Shown: piece by piece, positions 1-10,205 of the stretch
Layout of the letters: each line of letters opens with the position of its first letter
Position numbering within the stretch: the first letter of the stretch is position 1
From: Gammaproteobacteria bacterium
Lineage (GTDB): Bacteria > Pseudomonadota > Gammaproteobacteria > UBA6429 > Thiohalophilaceae
NCBI GenBank assembly: GCA_016194635.1
Contig: JACQBC010000022.1
Location: 1-60,332 of the forward strand
Reading direction: 5' to 3'
Length of the DNA: 60,332 bases
The notes under the pieces: model-generated
Told to the model about the DNA's origin: nothing
Databases searched by the model: none
Seen by the model: only the letters and a program-made list of their open reading frames with translations
Translations under genes and position numbers: made by a program

Positions 1-25
1 CCGATTTCATAGACACCCAGAAAAG
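1..25. repeat. left inverted repeat of the IS3-family element (truncated)
   Basis: Read inward, this end contains TAGACACC followed by a GAAA block. It pairs with the right-end repeat at 1251-1275. The outermost bases, expected to be TGTTCCC-like from the other end, fall outside the window. Confidence 0.7.
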
Positions 26-30
26 AGTGC

Positions 31-1218
31 TCATGCCACATTGGTCAATTCATAGTCTTGCGGTGATCGCAGGCCAAGGGTGGAATGTCGACGTTTCACA
101 TTGTAATACCGGTCTATGTAGTCTGTCGTGATTTTTTCTGCCTGCCAGCGCGTCGCAAAGCGCTCACCATGAATGGTTTCGACCTTATAACTGTGGTTCC
201 AACTCTCCATGGCCGCGTTGTCATAGCAATCACCACGCTTGCTCATGCTGCAGATAAGCCCGTGTTCGCTCAGTAAGGCCTGATAGTCCTCAGAGCAGTA
301 CTGGCTACCTCGGTCACTGTGGACGATAACCCCGGGTGGGAAGTGTCGCCGGAACAAGGCCCTCCGTAACGCCGCGATCACCAGTGCCCAATCAATCCGA
401 GCACTCAGGGCATAGCCCACGACCAATCGCGAATACACATCCGGGACCACCGCCAAATACAGCCAGCCCTCGTCAGTCCACACATACGTGATGTCGCTCA
501 CCCATTTTTGATTCGGCGATGGTGCTTCGAAATTCTGCTCCAACAGGTTGGGCACCACCGGCAACGTGTGGTTGGAGTGGGTCGTGGCTTTGTATTTGCG
601 TTTACCTTTGGCCTGCAAGCCCAGTAGTTGCATGCGTGCGGCTACGCGGTTTTCACTGCACTTCTTGCCCTGCTCGTGGAGTTCTTTGGTAATGCGGGGT
701 GAGCCATAACGACGTTGGTGTTCGGCAAATACCGCTTGAATGTGCACATCCAGTTGGATGTTAGCCTGTGCACGTTGGCTTACTGAACGCCGACACCACG
801 CGTAGTAACTACCCGGCTGCACGTCCAGTACCTCGCACAGCTGTCGTACCGGATAGTGGGCTTTGTTATCTCGAATAAAGGCGTACTTCACCGTGTTTCC
901 TTGGCGAAGGCGGCAACTGCTCCTGCGTTGCTCTAGCTCCGGCATCCCTGCCGTCGTACGCCGTTGTTTTTTTAATAGTTCAATATCCGTTAGCGCGCGT
1001 TTGAGCCGGGCAATTTCTTCCAGCGCCGGTACTTGATGGCCTTTACCCGGAAAGGCTTGGTCGCCGTTGGCACGCTGTTCCTTCTCCCAGCGGCGCAACA
1101 TCGTGGGGTTAATCTTCAATATCCGGGCCGCTTCGGTATAGCCGTGACCTTGTTGAGTGGCCATCGCCACCGCTTCACGCTTGAATTCAGGGGTATAGGT
1201 TTTTCTCTCTTGTTTCAT
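31..1218 (-). CDS. IS3-family transposase, OrfA and OrfB joined in one frame
   Basis: The N-terminal ~85 residues are the OrfA helix-turn-helix (YTPEFKREAV start, leucine-rich end IARLKRALTDIELLKK). From about residue 115 (VKYAFIRDNK) the protein is OrfB with the integrase fold. The DDE triad is visible as WVSDITY, HSDRGSQY and NAAMESWNH. IS3 elements normally make OrfA and OrfB in two overlapping frames and fuse them by -1 slippage at an A-rich site. Here the A7 run remains, but the two parts share one frame. Reading the neighbouring frame gives a usual OrfA tail in two pieces (KKTTAY and FAKETR-stop) separated by 47 nt at 909-955, so an insertion there explains the fusion. Start ATG follows a GAGGTG ribosome site. 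Whether the fused protein is active is unknown. Confidence 0.9.
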   Translation of the reverse strand: MKQERKTYTPEFKREAVAMATQQGHGYTEAARILKINPTMLRRWEKEQRANGDQAFPGKGHQVPALEEIARLKRALTDIELLKKQRRTTAGMPELEQRRSSCRLRQGNTVKYAFIRDNKAHYPVRQLCEVLDVQPGSYYAWCRRSVSQRAQANIQLDVHIQAVFAEHQRRYGSPRITKELHEQGKKCSENRVAARMQLLGLQAKGKRKYKATTHSNHTLPVVPNLLEQNFEAPSPNQKWVSDITYVWTDEGWLYLAVVPDVYSRLVVGYALSARIDWALVIAALRRALFRRHFPPGVIVHSDRGSQYCSEDYQALLSEHGLICSMSKRGDCYDNAAMESWNHSYKVETIHGERFATRWQAEKITTDYIDRYYNVKRRHSTLGLRSPQDYELTNVA

Positions 1219-1250
1219 TTTTCACCTCAGGGTTGTATTATTGATTTTCT

Positions 1251-1282
1251 CCTTTCGAGGTGTCTACTATTTCGGGGGAACA
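1251..1282. repeat. right inverted repeat of the IS3-family element
   Basis: Read from the outer edge inward on the minus strand the end begins TGTTCCCCCGAAATAG and continues into TAGACACC, mirroring the left end. It lies 33 bp upstream of the transposase start codon, the usual place for the right IR and promoter of an IS3 element. Confidence 0.75.
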
Positions 1283-1467
1283 TCATCTCCGGGCTAGGCA
1301 ATTTCAGTATGCGCTTTCTGTCGGAGTTCGAACGAGGCAAGGAGACCGCCGAGATTGGCAAGGTTCTGAAGGCGCTGCGCACCTTGGGGCTGGAGGTCAT
1401 CATCCAACCGCGTGGGCTGACGACACTTCCGCAGGTGGATTACAAAGACGTTAAGACTCGGAAATGA
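1283..1467 (+). pseudogene. 3' remnant of a HipB-like antitoxin / HTH regulator gene
   Basis: The frame reads ISGLGNFSMRFLSEFERGK, then ETAEIGKVLKALRTLGLEV, and stops at 1467. This is the second half of the HTH domain and the C-terminus typical of HipB-type (XRE family) antitoxins, where a ...RFLSELERGK... segment is characteristic. The first half of the helix-turn-helix is missing and is replaced by the IS right end at 1282. No start codon or ribosome site is suitably placed and no hipA toxin follows; 1468-1589 holds no recognisable gene. I infer that the IS inserted in hipB and destroyed it. The upstream part of the gene would lie beyond the left edge. Confidence 0.7.
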
Positions 1468-1589
1468 GAACTACCTGATCAGGCTCAGCCGAGTCATCAA
1501 GATTCAGGGTTCGTCAACTCGTTGATGATGTACTTCAACACGCTCGATCAGGATATTTTGTTATTATAAACAAATAGTTATAAATCAGC

Positions 1590-3179
1590 CTACTCCCATT
1601 CAATAGTGGCGGGTGGTTTACTGGAGATATCGTACGTGACGCGCGTAATACCCTGCACTTCATTGATGATGCGGGTTGATACCTTGTCTAGAAATTCATA
1701 CGGCAAATGCGCCCAGCGGGCGGTCATGAAATCTATGGTTTCAACCGCGCGTAACGCCAGCACGTAATCATAACGCCGGCCATCACCCATCACACCTACC
1801 GAGCGTACCGGTAAAAACACACTAAAGGCTTGGCTGACTTTATCGTATAACCCGGCACTGCGCAGTTCATCCATATAGATCGCATCGGCATTACGTAGAA
1901 TATCCGCGTATTCTTTTTTTACCTCGCCTAGGATACGCACCCCTAGTCCGGGACCGGGGAAGGGATGACGGTAGATCATATCGTACGGCAGGCCCAATTC
2001 CACACCGATCTTGCGCACTTCATCTTTAAACAATTCGCGCAAAGGCTCGCATAATTTAAGCTGCATGTGCTGCGGCAGACCACCGACATTATGGTGCGAT
2101 TTAATCACCTGCGCCTTACCGCTGTTGACGCCGGCCGATTCAATTACATCGGGATAAATAGTCCCTTGCGCGAGCCATTTTGCTTGTTGGAGTTTTTTTG
2201 ATTCTTCTTCAAAGATCACAACAAACAAATTACCAATGATCCTGCGCTTCTTTTCTGGATCGGCTTCGCCTCGCAACGCATCCATAAAACGTTGCTCGGC
2301 ATTGACCCGAATGACCCGCACTCCCATGTGCTGCGCAAAGGTCGCCATAACTTGATCGCCCTCGTACAAGCGCAACAATCCGGTATCCACAAACACACAG
2401 ATGAGCTGTTTACCAATGGCTTGGTGTAACAGGGCCGCCACCACGGACGAATCCACCCCACCGGATAAACCCAAGATCACCTCGTCCGTGCCGATCTGTT
2501 GGCGCAATTGTGTAATACTGTCCGCAATGATATTGCTAGGGATCCATAACCCCGCGCAACCGCAGATCTCCCGCACGAAGCGCTGTAGAATACGCGCGCC
2601 TTGGCGGGTATGGGTCACCTCTGGATGAAACTGCACAGCGTAAAGCCGCCGTGATTCATTCGCCATCCCTGCCAAAGGCGTATTTGCCGATGAGGCAATC
2701 ACACTAAAACCAGGCGGTAAGGCTGTAACTTTATCACCGTGGCTCATCCATACATCGAGTAATCCATAACCTTCGGCGCTGGTGTGATCTTCAATCCCGC
2801 GTAATAATTTTGAATGTCCGCGCGCGCGTACCTGCGCATAACCGAATTCACGCCGGGTGGAAGTCTCCACTGTTCCTCCAAGTTGCGCCGCCATGGTTTG
2901 CATCCCATAACAGATCCCCAGTACCGGCACCTCTAACTCAAATACGATGTCAGCGGCACGCGGCGTGGAGGCTTGGGTGACGGATTCCGGACCACCGGAA
3001 AGAATAATGCCCTTGGGGGCAAACGCACGGATAGCGGCCGCGGACATATCGAAGCCATGCAGCTCACAATACACCCCGGCTTCGCGCACCCGGCGGGCGA
3101 TCAACTGGGTGTATTGCGCGCCGAAATCGAGAATTAAGATCCGATCGGCATGAATGTTTGGGTTAACCGCCGTAGCCAC
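1590..3179 (-). CDS. guaA: GMP synthase (glutamine-hydrolysing)
   Basis: GuaA converts XMP to GMP using ATP and glutamine, the last step of guanine nucleotide synthesis. The 529-residue protein has the class I glutamine amidotransferase domain first (nucleophile C90 in GICYGMQ; H185 and E187 in FHPEVTH). The ATP-pyrophosphatase domain follows with the PP-loop SGGVDSS at about 239-245, and then the C-terminal dimerisation domain ending KPPATIEWE. Length and ending match the bacterial family. The start is GTG at 3179, 12 bp after the guaB stop, with no strong ribosome site, which suggests translational coupling in a guaB-guaA operon. No clear terminator is visible downstream. Confidence 0.97.
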   Translation of the reverse strand: MATAVNPNIHADRILILDFGAQYTQLIARRVREAGVYCELHGFDMSAAAIRAFAPKGIILSGGPESVTQASTPRAADIVFELEVPVLGICYGMQTMAAQLGGTVETSTRREFGYAQVRARGHSKLLRGIEDHTSAEGYGLLDVWMSHGDKVTALPPGFSVIASSANTPLAGMANESRRLYAVQFHPEVTHTRQGARILQRFVREICGCAGLWIPSNIIADSITQLRQQIGTDEVILGLSGGVDSSVVAALLHQAIGKQLICVFVDTGLLRLYEGDQVMATFAQHMGVRVIRVNAEQRFMDALRGEADPEKKRRIIGNLFVVIFEEESKKLQQAKWLAQGTIYPDVIESAGVNSGKAQVIKSHHNVGGLPQHMQLKLCEPLRELFKDEVRKIGVELGLPYDMIYRHPFPGPGLGVRILGEVKKEYADILRNADAIYMDELRSAGLYDKVSQAFSVFLPVRSVGVMGDGRRYDYVLALRAVETIDFMTARWAHLPYEFLDKVSTRIINEVQGITRVTYDISSKPPATIEWE

Positions 3180-3191
3180 GAGAAACGAACG

Positions 3192-4730
<1,539 letters not shown>

Positions 4731-4904
4731 TGCCGATGATCGCGTTAAGCCTGAATAAATTCAGCATTGCCATCCCTCCCCCAAGGTAGCATAATTGAAC
4801 CAGCACCTATAACTAAACCACGTGCGCGGTGGGAATATTATGGTCGTTTTAGGCCGCGCAGCGTGGAAAATTTCCCCTGTTTTAACTCTAGAATGGAGAG
4901 TCCA

Positions 4905-5213
4905 ATGAAGAAAGTTTTAACCTTAGCTGCCATTACCACCCTGGTTTCCGCCTGTGCCTTCTTCGAGCCAGAGAACATTCACAGCAAGGCCGATGCCGAC
5001 AATGCCATTGCCGCCGCCGAACATGAAGCCAGCCGCGCGGACAAACTGGGATTTTTATGGCGCGATGTGGATGAAATGATCAAAAAAGCCAAGACCGCGG
5101 CAAAAGATGAAAAATTTGACGATGCGGTTAAATTAGCCAATGTCGCGAAAAAACAAAGTCAATTAGGGATTGAACAAGCCCAGGAGCAAAAAAACGCCGC
5201 GCCTAATTTGTAA
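4905..5213 (+). CDS. small lipoprotein resembling SoxXA-binding protein SoxK
   Basis: The 102-residue product starts with a lipoprotein signal (MKKVLTLAAITTLVSAC, lipid cysteine C17). The mature part is a charged, almost wholly helical segment: alanine-rich repeats, then WRDVDEMIKKAKTAA and DAVKLANVAKKQSQ. This W-R-D-x2-x-MIKKA...A-x-KLA-x2-AK-x-Q layout resembles the small SoxXA-binding proteins (SoxK) of sulfur oxidisers, and soxX is present at 59169. That assignment rests on recalled motif similarity and should be tested. The start at 4905 is set by GGAGAG five bases upstream; the open frame extends 46 codons further without a ribosome site. It is a monocistronic unit followed by a strong terminator at 5237-5266. 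Confidence 0.65.
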   Translation: MKKVLTLAAITTLVSACAFFEPENIHSKADADNAIAAAEHEASRADKLGFLWRDVDEMIKKAKTAAKDEKFDDAVKLANVAKKQSQLGIEQAQEQKNAAPNL

Positions 5214-5236
5214 AACTGCTCTAGCGGTTTAAAAAA

Positions 5237-5266
5237 GCCGGGTGTATCCACCCGGCGGGTGTTTTT
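5237..5266 (+). terminator. rho-independent terminator of the SoxK-like gene
   Basis: GCCGGGTG (5237-5244) pairs perfectly with CACCCGGC (5249-5256) around a TATC loop, followed by GGGTGTTTTT. It lies 23 bp after the stop codon and 40 bp before xseA. Confidence 0.85.
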
Positions 5267-5305
5267 CTGCTCCTCGTTCACGCATTTTTTCGTTATCATC
5301 CTGGC

Positions 5306-6673
5306 ATGTACCCCCCCGCGGATCCCCTCTCTTCCCAACAGCGTGATATTTACTCCGTTAGCCGACTCAATCACGAGGCCCGCAGCTTACTGGAGGGGAG
5401 TTTCCCACTGTTGTGGATCGAAGGTGAAGTCTCCAATCTCACCCGGCATAGCTCCGGCCATTGGTATTTTTCCCTCAAAGACGAGGCCGCTCAGGTACGT
5501 TGTGCGATGTTTCGTAATCGCAACATGTATGTCGGGTTCACCCCCAGTAACGGCATACAGGTCTTGTTGCGCGCCCGCATCAGCCTGTACGAAGCCCGCG
5601 GAGAATTTCAAATCATCGCCGAATACATGGAAGAATCCGGCGAGGGTGCATTACGACGGGCTTTTGATCTACTCAAACAACGTTTACAAAGCGAAGGATT
5701 ATTCAATGCACAACATAAAAAACCCCTGCCGTACTGGCCCTACTGTGTAGGGGTTATCACCTCCCCCACGGGAGCGGCGATTCACGATATCGTAACCACG
5801 TTGCAGCGCCGGTTACCTTTATTGCCGGTGATCGTCTATCCGGTGCCGGTGCAAGGCAAGGGCAGCGCCGAACAGATCGCCGCGATGATCACCACCGCCG
5901 CAAGCCGTCGCGAATGCGATGTAATTATTCTGGCCCGCGGCGGTGGATCGCTGGAAGACTTATGGGCATTTAACGAGGAGAGTGTCGCACGCGCCATTTA
6001 TCACTGTCCCATTCCCATTGTCACGGGCATTGGCCATGAAATCGATTTTAGCATCGCCGATTTTGTGGCGGATCAGCGCGCGCCCACGCCTACCGCGGCG
6101 GCAGAATTGGTTAGTCCCAATCAACACGAAATTACCACCCGCCTGCAGCAGTATGCGGATCGTCTGGTGCTAAAACAACAGGCCCGTTTGCAACACTGGC
6201 AACAACAGTTACAGTGGTTAAGCCAACGGCTCCCACACCCCATGCGCCAACTCCAGCTGTGGATGCAACGACTCGATGAATTGCAATTGCGTCAACAAAC
6301 CACGCTGCGTTATTTTCTGCAACAGCAACAACAGCGGGTACAACAGATTCAACAACGCTTGTACACGCTCAGCCCAATGACACTGTTATCTTTCTACAAA
6401 CAACGCCTTACCTACGCGGGTGAACTGTTGTATCGAACCCTGAGCTCGCGACTCCAACAGTCGCATCACGCTCTCAACCATTTGGTGCACGCCTTGGATA
6501 CCGTCAGCCCACTGGCCACGTTACAACGCGGTTACGCTATCGTCACCCGCGGGTTTGACCAATCCCTGGTACGGCATGCCGCCCAAGTCCAACCCGGCGA
6601 AGCTATTTTAGTGCGCCTGGCGCAATCCAGCCTGGAATGCCAGGTGCAGACAATCAAAACCGAGCCCCCATGA
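5306..6673 (+). CDS. xseA: exodeoxyribonuclease VII large subunit
   Basis: XseA forms the catalytic part of Exo VII, which degrades single-stranded DNA to oligonucleotides together with several XseB subunits. The 455-residue protein opens with the OB-fold domain (YSVSRLNHEAR, WIEGEVSNLTRHSSGHWYF). The catalytic core follows, with GVITSPTGAAIHD, ARGGGSLEDLWAFN and GIGHEIDFSIADFVAD. A long glutamine-rich coiled coil covers roughly residues 275-400, and the conserved LQRGYAIV ending is present. The small subunit gene xseB is separate, at 44183. The stop overlaps the start of the next gene (ATGA), so the two are probably translationally coupled. Confidence 0.96.
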   Translation: MYPPADPLSSQQRDIYSVSRLNHEARSLLEGSFPLLWIEGEVSNLTRHSSGHWYFSLKDEAAQVRCAMFRNRNMYVGFTPSNGIQVLLRARISLYEARGEFQIIAEYMEESGEGALRRAFDLLKQRLQSEGLFNAQHKKPLPYWPYCVGVITSPTGAAIHDIVTTLQRRLPLLPVIVYPVPVQGKGSAEQIAAMITTAASRRECDVIILARGGGSLEDLWAFNEESVARAIYHCPIPIVTGIGHEIDFSIADFVADQRAPTPTAAAELVSPNQHEITTRLQQYADRLVLKQQARLQHWQQQLQWLSQRLPHPMRQLQLWMQRLDELQLRQQTTLRYFLQQQQQRVQQIQQRLYTLSPMTLLSFYKQRLTYAGELLYRTLSSRLQQSHHALNHLVHALDTVSPLATLQRGYAIVTRGFDQSLVRHAAQVQPGEAILVRLAQSSLECQVQTIKTEPP

Positions 6674-7575
6674 AGTATTTGAGTAGTCTAACCAATCGTG
6701 TTGGTTCGATCAGTACCCTGCTCATCCTGGCAATGAGTATCCCAACTGCATTCGCCACCGGGCTTAACCCCGAACTGCCCCCGCACCAACCGGTCCCCGG
6801 AGGTGTGGCCGTGATCGCCCTGCCGGCGCTTAGTAATAAGCCCACAGTGTATTACCAACAGCATCGGGTGCTGGTCAAAACGGTTAAAACCAAGTTTTAT
6901 GCGCTGGTGGGTTTGTCGCTTAACACAACACCCGGCCGGCACGAAATCCAGGTGGTAATACCCCAGCATAAAAACCAGGTGATCAACTTCCAAGTACACG
7001 ATAAAACCTATGCCTCACAATATATTAAACTCGACAATAAACGGTTGGTTAATCCCAGCGCGGCGGATTTGGTTCGGATCGAAAAGGAACTTGCCATTTC
7101 CGCCCGCGCATTTCGTACCTGGACCGAACCCGCGGATGTCACCACTCAATTTCTCCTGCCGGTGGAAGGGCCCTTATCCAGTCCCTTTGGGTTAAAGCGT
7201 TTTTTTAACGGCGAGGCACGCAACCCGCATAGTGGATTGGATTTTGCGGTTGCCGAGGGAACCCCGGTCAAAGCACCCGCCGACGGGGTGGTAATTACAC
7301 TCGGGGAATTTTTTTATAACGGCAATACCATTTTCATCGATCACGGTCAGGGCCTGGTGACTATGTACTGTCACCTCAGCCGCATCGATGTCCACGCCGG
7401 TGACAAGATCACCCAAGGACAGATCATCGGCGCCGTGGGCAAAACCGGTAGAGCCACTGGAGCGCATTTACACTTTTCGGTGAGTTTAAACGATGCCCGG
7501 GTGGAGCCACGGCTGTTTCTACCGGCCTTGAGCATGGAAGATAAAACGCCCGTTACCCCCAGCCCAACGCCTTAA
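6670..7575 (+). CDS. exported M23-family (LytM) metallopeptidase
   Basis: The 301-residue product is a probable peptidoglycan-cleaving zinc endopeptidase or amidase activator. A signal peptide covers residues 1-30 (ending PTAFA). An all-beta N-terminal domain follows, and then the LytM domain from about residue 165. Zinc ligands are present: H187 and D191 in NPHSGLD and H268 in HLH, with H235 (YCHLS) and H266 as catalytic histidines. Because the HxxxD and HxH motifs are intact, it should be enzymatically active, unlike NlpD or EnvC. The ATG at 6670 overlaps the xseA stop. An xseA-M23 pair of this kind occurs in other gammaproteobacteria. It ends convergently, overlapping der by 4 bp. Confidence 0.9.
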   Translation: MKYLSSLTNRVGSISTLLILAMSIPTAFATGLNPELPPHQPVPGGVAVIALPALSNKPTVYYQQHRVLVKTVKTKFYALVGLSLNTTPGRHEIQVVIPQHKNQVINFQVHDKTYASQYIKLDNKRLVNPSAADLVRIEKELAISARAFRTWTEPADVTTQFLLPVEGPLSSPFGLKRFFNGEARNPHSGLDFAVAEGTPVKAPADGVVITLGEFFYNGNTIFIDHGQGLVTMYCHLSRIDVHAGDKITQGQIIGAVGKTGRATGAHLHFSVSLNDARVEPRLFLPALSMEDKTPVTPSPTP

Positions 7576-8957
7576 CGTTTAACAAACCGCTTCAGACGTT
7601 GCCGTTTCGCCACCTGACGTTTGGTTAAGGTGTTCTTTTTATCTTTATACGGATTCTCACCGGTACGGTACTCAATGGCCAGGGGAGTGCCTTCCATCCG
7701 TAACTGCTTACGAAAGCTATTCATTAAATAACGCGTGTAACTGTCCGGCACCGATTGGGTTTGATTACCATGGATCACAATCACGGGAGGATTCATTCCG
7801 CCCATATGGGCGTAACGTAACTTGATGCGCCGTCCGCGCACGATCGGCGGTGGGTTGGTGGTAACGATCTGCAGTAATAGCTTGGTTAATTGCGGGGTAG
7901 GTACTTTTTTAAAGGCAGATCGGTAGGCTTTGTTTATCGTGCCGTAGAGATCTCCTACGCCTGATCCGTGCAACGCCGAGATAAAATGCGCCTTGGCGAA
8001 GGTGACAAACGCCAGTTTCAAATCCAGTTCGCGGATCACCTTGCTACGTTGATCGGTTTGCAAACCATCCCATTTGTTGATCGCAAGCACAATTGCCTTG
8101 CCCGCTTGCAATACGATGCCCAACAAATTGGCATCTTGATCGGTTATGCCCTCCTGCGCATCGAGCAACACAATAACAACGTGGGCATCATCAATTGCTT
8201 GCAGGGTTTTTATGACACTGAATTTTTCAATCCCTTCTTCGACCCTGGCGCGTCGACGCACACCGGCGGTATCGATCAACATATAATGCTGCGCATCACG
8301 GGTAAACGGTAAATAAATACTGTCGCGGGTGGTGCCGGGCAAGTCATAGGTGATCACCCGATCCTCTCCCAGCATGCGATTCACCAGGGTGGACTTACCC
8401 ACGTTTGGTCGGCCAATAATAGCGACTTTGATCGTATCTGCAACGTCGGTGGTTTCATCCTCATGAATCGGTAATGCGCCTAAAACGTACTCCATCACCT
8501 CCGCCACGCCCTCGCCGTGTGCAGCGGTGATGGGTAAAACCTCGGCAAATCCAAGCCGGGAAAATTCCGCTTTAACCGTCTCGGGATTTAGTCCGTCGGT
8601 TTTATTAGCCACGATATAAATCGACTTTCCCGTGGTGCGCAGGCGTTGGGCAATGGAGATGTCCGCGGGCAACAGTCCGGCGCGAGCGTCAACCATGAAA
8701 AATATAAGATCAGCTTGTTCGATCGCCCGCCAGGATTGTAAGGCCATCAAGGCATCCACACCGGATTTTTCGTCCGTCAATCCACCCGTATCAACAACTA
8801 AATAAGATCGATCCCCCACCTTGCCCTCGCCAAATTGGCGATCACGGGTTAAACCGGGTTGATCAGCCACGATGGCATCACGGCTACGGGTGAGACAATT
8901 AAATAAGGTGGATTTACCGACGTTGGGACGGCCCACCAATGCCACGACTGGTTTCAT
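7572..8957 (-). CDS. der: ribosome biogenesis GTPase Der (EngA)
   Basis: Der has two GTPase domains in tandem and acts in 50S ribosomal subunit maturation. The first P-loop is GRPNVGKST at residues 9-17 and the second, an identical motif, lies at about 183. Each domain carries its DxxG and NKxD motifs (VANKTDG, AINKWDG). A KH-like C-terminal domain follows, ending in the basic tail KRQRLKRFVKR. The 461 residues match the family. It is the last gene of the leftward block and follows bamB by about 47 bp, the common order bamB-der. Confidence 0.97.
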   Translation of the reverse strand: MKPVVALVGRPNVGKSTLFNCLTRSRDAIVADQPGLTRDRQFGEGKVGDRSYLVVDTGGLTDEKSGVDALMALQSWRAIEQADLIFFMVDARAGLLPADISIAQRLRTTGKSIYIVANKTDGLNPETVKAEFSRLGFAEVLPITAAHGEGVAEVMEYVLGALPIHEDETTDVADTIKVAIIGRPNVGKSTLVNRMLGEDRVITYDLPGTTRDSIYLPFTRDAQHYMLIDTAGVRRRARVEEGIEKFSVIKTLQAIDDAHVVIVLLDAQEGITDQDANLLGIVLQAGKAIVLAINKWDGLQTDQRSKVIRELDLKLAFVTFAKAHFISALHGSGVGDLYGTINKAYRSAFKKVPTPQLTKLLLQIVTTNPPPIVRGRRIKLRYAHMGGMNPPVIVIHGNQTQSVPDSYTRYLMNSFRKQLRMEGTPLAIEYRTGENPYKDKKNTLTKRQVAKRQRLKRFVKR

Positions 8958-9004
8958 GCTAAAACACCCACCGGCTCAGATCCGGCGCGCCGATTGTTGC
9001 AGCC

Positions 9005-10201
9005 TTAGTTAGGATAATTAATATCAAATGCTTCAATATGCCCCTGACGATCCATGCCAACCACCCTATCCCCATCGAGCACCGGCGTATCAAAAATCGA
9101 ACGCTGTTTCGCGAATCGAATGTCATTATCCAACTGCGGTTCAAATTCTAACGTTTCCAGCAACCGCTTACGCGCGACTATTTTTCCCGTGTCACGCCGC
9201 AGCCAATGCAGATAACCGTTAAAATCACCAACGATCAAATATTGTTTTTGTAATTGCGGACGGGTTACCGCGCGCCGTAACAAGCCGTCTTGTTTCCATA
9301 GGGTCGAACCGTTATTACGGTCTAAAGCCCATATCACCCCGTCGCTGGCGGTTAAATAAATCCGATACGCGTCGATGTTCATACCAACATAGGATTCGAG
9401 ATCACGGGTCCAGAGTATCTGCCCTGATCCTAATTGTAATGCCGCCAAACGGCCTTGATAGGCCACCACATAAACAACATCATCGCTTACGATAGGATCA
9501 GCATCAATATCAATCATGCGTTCCAAATCGGTCCGCCCCTGTGATGCCGCCACCGTGGTCTGCCACAATAACTTCCCACTTTGCAAACTGTACGCCACCA
9601 TATTTCCCGTGTCGTAGCCCGCGAGCACAATATCGTGTGTAATAACCGGAGCACTAGTACCACGCAGTGTTAACGCCGGCGTACGTTGCTCTGTTGTCCA
9701 CAGGCGCTCACCGTTAGTAAGATTTAATCCATACAAGCTGCCGTCCACGCAACGCACAACGACAATCTCCTTGGAGGCTTGCGGCGGGGCCAATACTTCA
9801 CTGCTGACGTGGCTTATCCAACGCGTCGTGCCATTGCTGGCATCAATGGCGACAACTTCACCGTGTGATGTCCCTAACAGTAAGGTAGTATCAACGATCG
9901 TGGCTGTACTGCCAAAGGGAAGTTTAGTGTCACGTTGCCACACTATAGCGCCGGACTTATCCTCGAACGCGGTAATCATTCCAAGTCGATCCACCACATA
10001 ACCAATGTGATGGGAAAATACCGGTGGTAAATGCAAGTATTGATCCGCTGTACCTTCACCAAATTTCACCGACCAGCGTTTTTGAATGGAAAAACTATTA
10101 TCCAGTGGTAGTAAGGGTGTGGGCGGCAAAACCGGTGAAGGCGAGGTCGAACACCCGGCCAATGCCAGCCACATCACCAGTGTCAGGAGGTAACGCATCA
10201 T
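9005..10201 (-). CDS. bamB: outer membrane assembly lipoprotein BamB
   Basis: BamB is the beta-propeller lipoprotein of the BAM complex that inserts outer membrane proteins. The 398-residue product starts MMRYLLTLVM with a lipobox LALAGC (C17). Repeated PQQ-type blades follow, with W-containing strands such as GAIVWQRD, GTTRWISH, GERLWTTE, GKLLWQTT, GQILWTRD and GSTLWKQD. I chose the ATG at 10201, just after the yfgM stop. The frame extends ten codons further into yfgM without reason. The position between yfgM and der is the conserved one. Confidence 0.94.
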   Translation of the reverse strand: MMRYLLTLVMWLALAGCSTSPSPVLPPTPLLPLDNSFSIQKRWSVKFGEGTADQYLHLPPVFSHHIGYVVDRLGMITAFEDKSGAIVWQRDTKLPFGSTATIVDTTLLLGTSHGEVVAIDASNGTTRWISHVSSEVLAPPQASKEIVVVRCVDGSLYGLNLTNGERLWTTEQRTPALTLRGTSAPVITHDIVLAGYDTGNMVAYSLQSGKLLWQTTVAASQGRTDLERMIDIDADPIVSDDVVYVVAYQGRLAALQLGSGQILWTRDLESYVGMNIDAYRIYLTASDGVIWALDRNNGSTLWKQDGLLRRAVTRPQLQKQYLIVGDFNGYLHWLRRDTGKIVARKRLLETLEFEPQLDNDIRFAKQRSIFDTPVLDGDRVVGMDRQGHIEAFDINYPN

Positions 10202-10205
10202 AGGT

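Larger units (their letters stand above)
1..1282 (-). mobile_element. IS3-family insertion sequence, left end cut by window edge
   Basis: The element is bounded by imperfect terminal inverted repeats. Bases 1-25 match the reverse complement of 1251-1275 at about 26 of 32 aligned positions around a shared TAGACACC core. The right end continues to ...GGGGGAACA at 1282. IS3 elements usually begin TG and end CA, so the right terminus is placed at 1282 and the left terminus probably lies about 7 bp upstream of base 1. A single transposase gene fills the interior on the minus strand. The element interrupts a hipB-like gene, whose 3' remnant begins immediately after 1282. The target-site duplication cannot be checked because the left flank is outside the window. 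Total length would be close to 1.29 kb, normal for the family. Confidence 0.85.

Noticed and set aside
1033-1284. Plus-strand frame leading into the hipB remnant
   Set aside because: It is antisense to the transposase and the IS end. The HipB-like similarity begins only after 1282.
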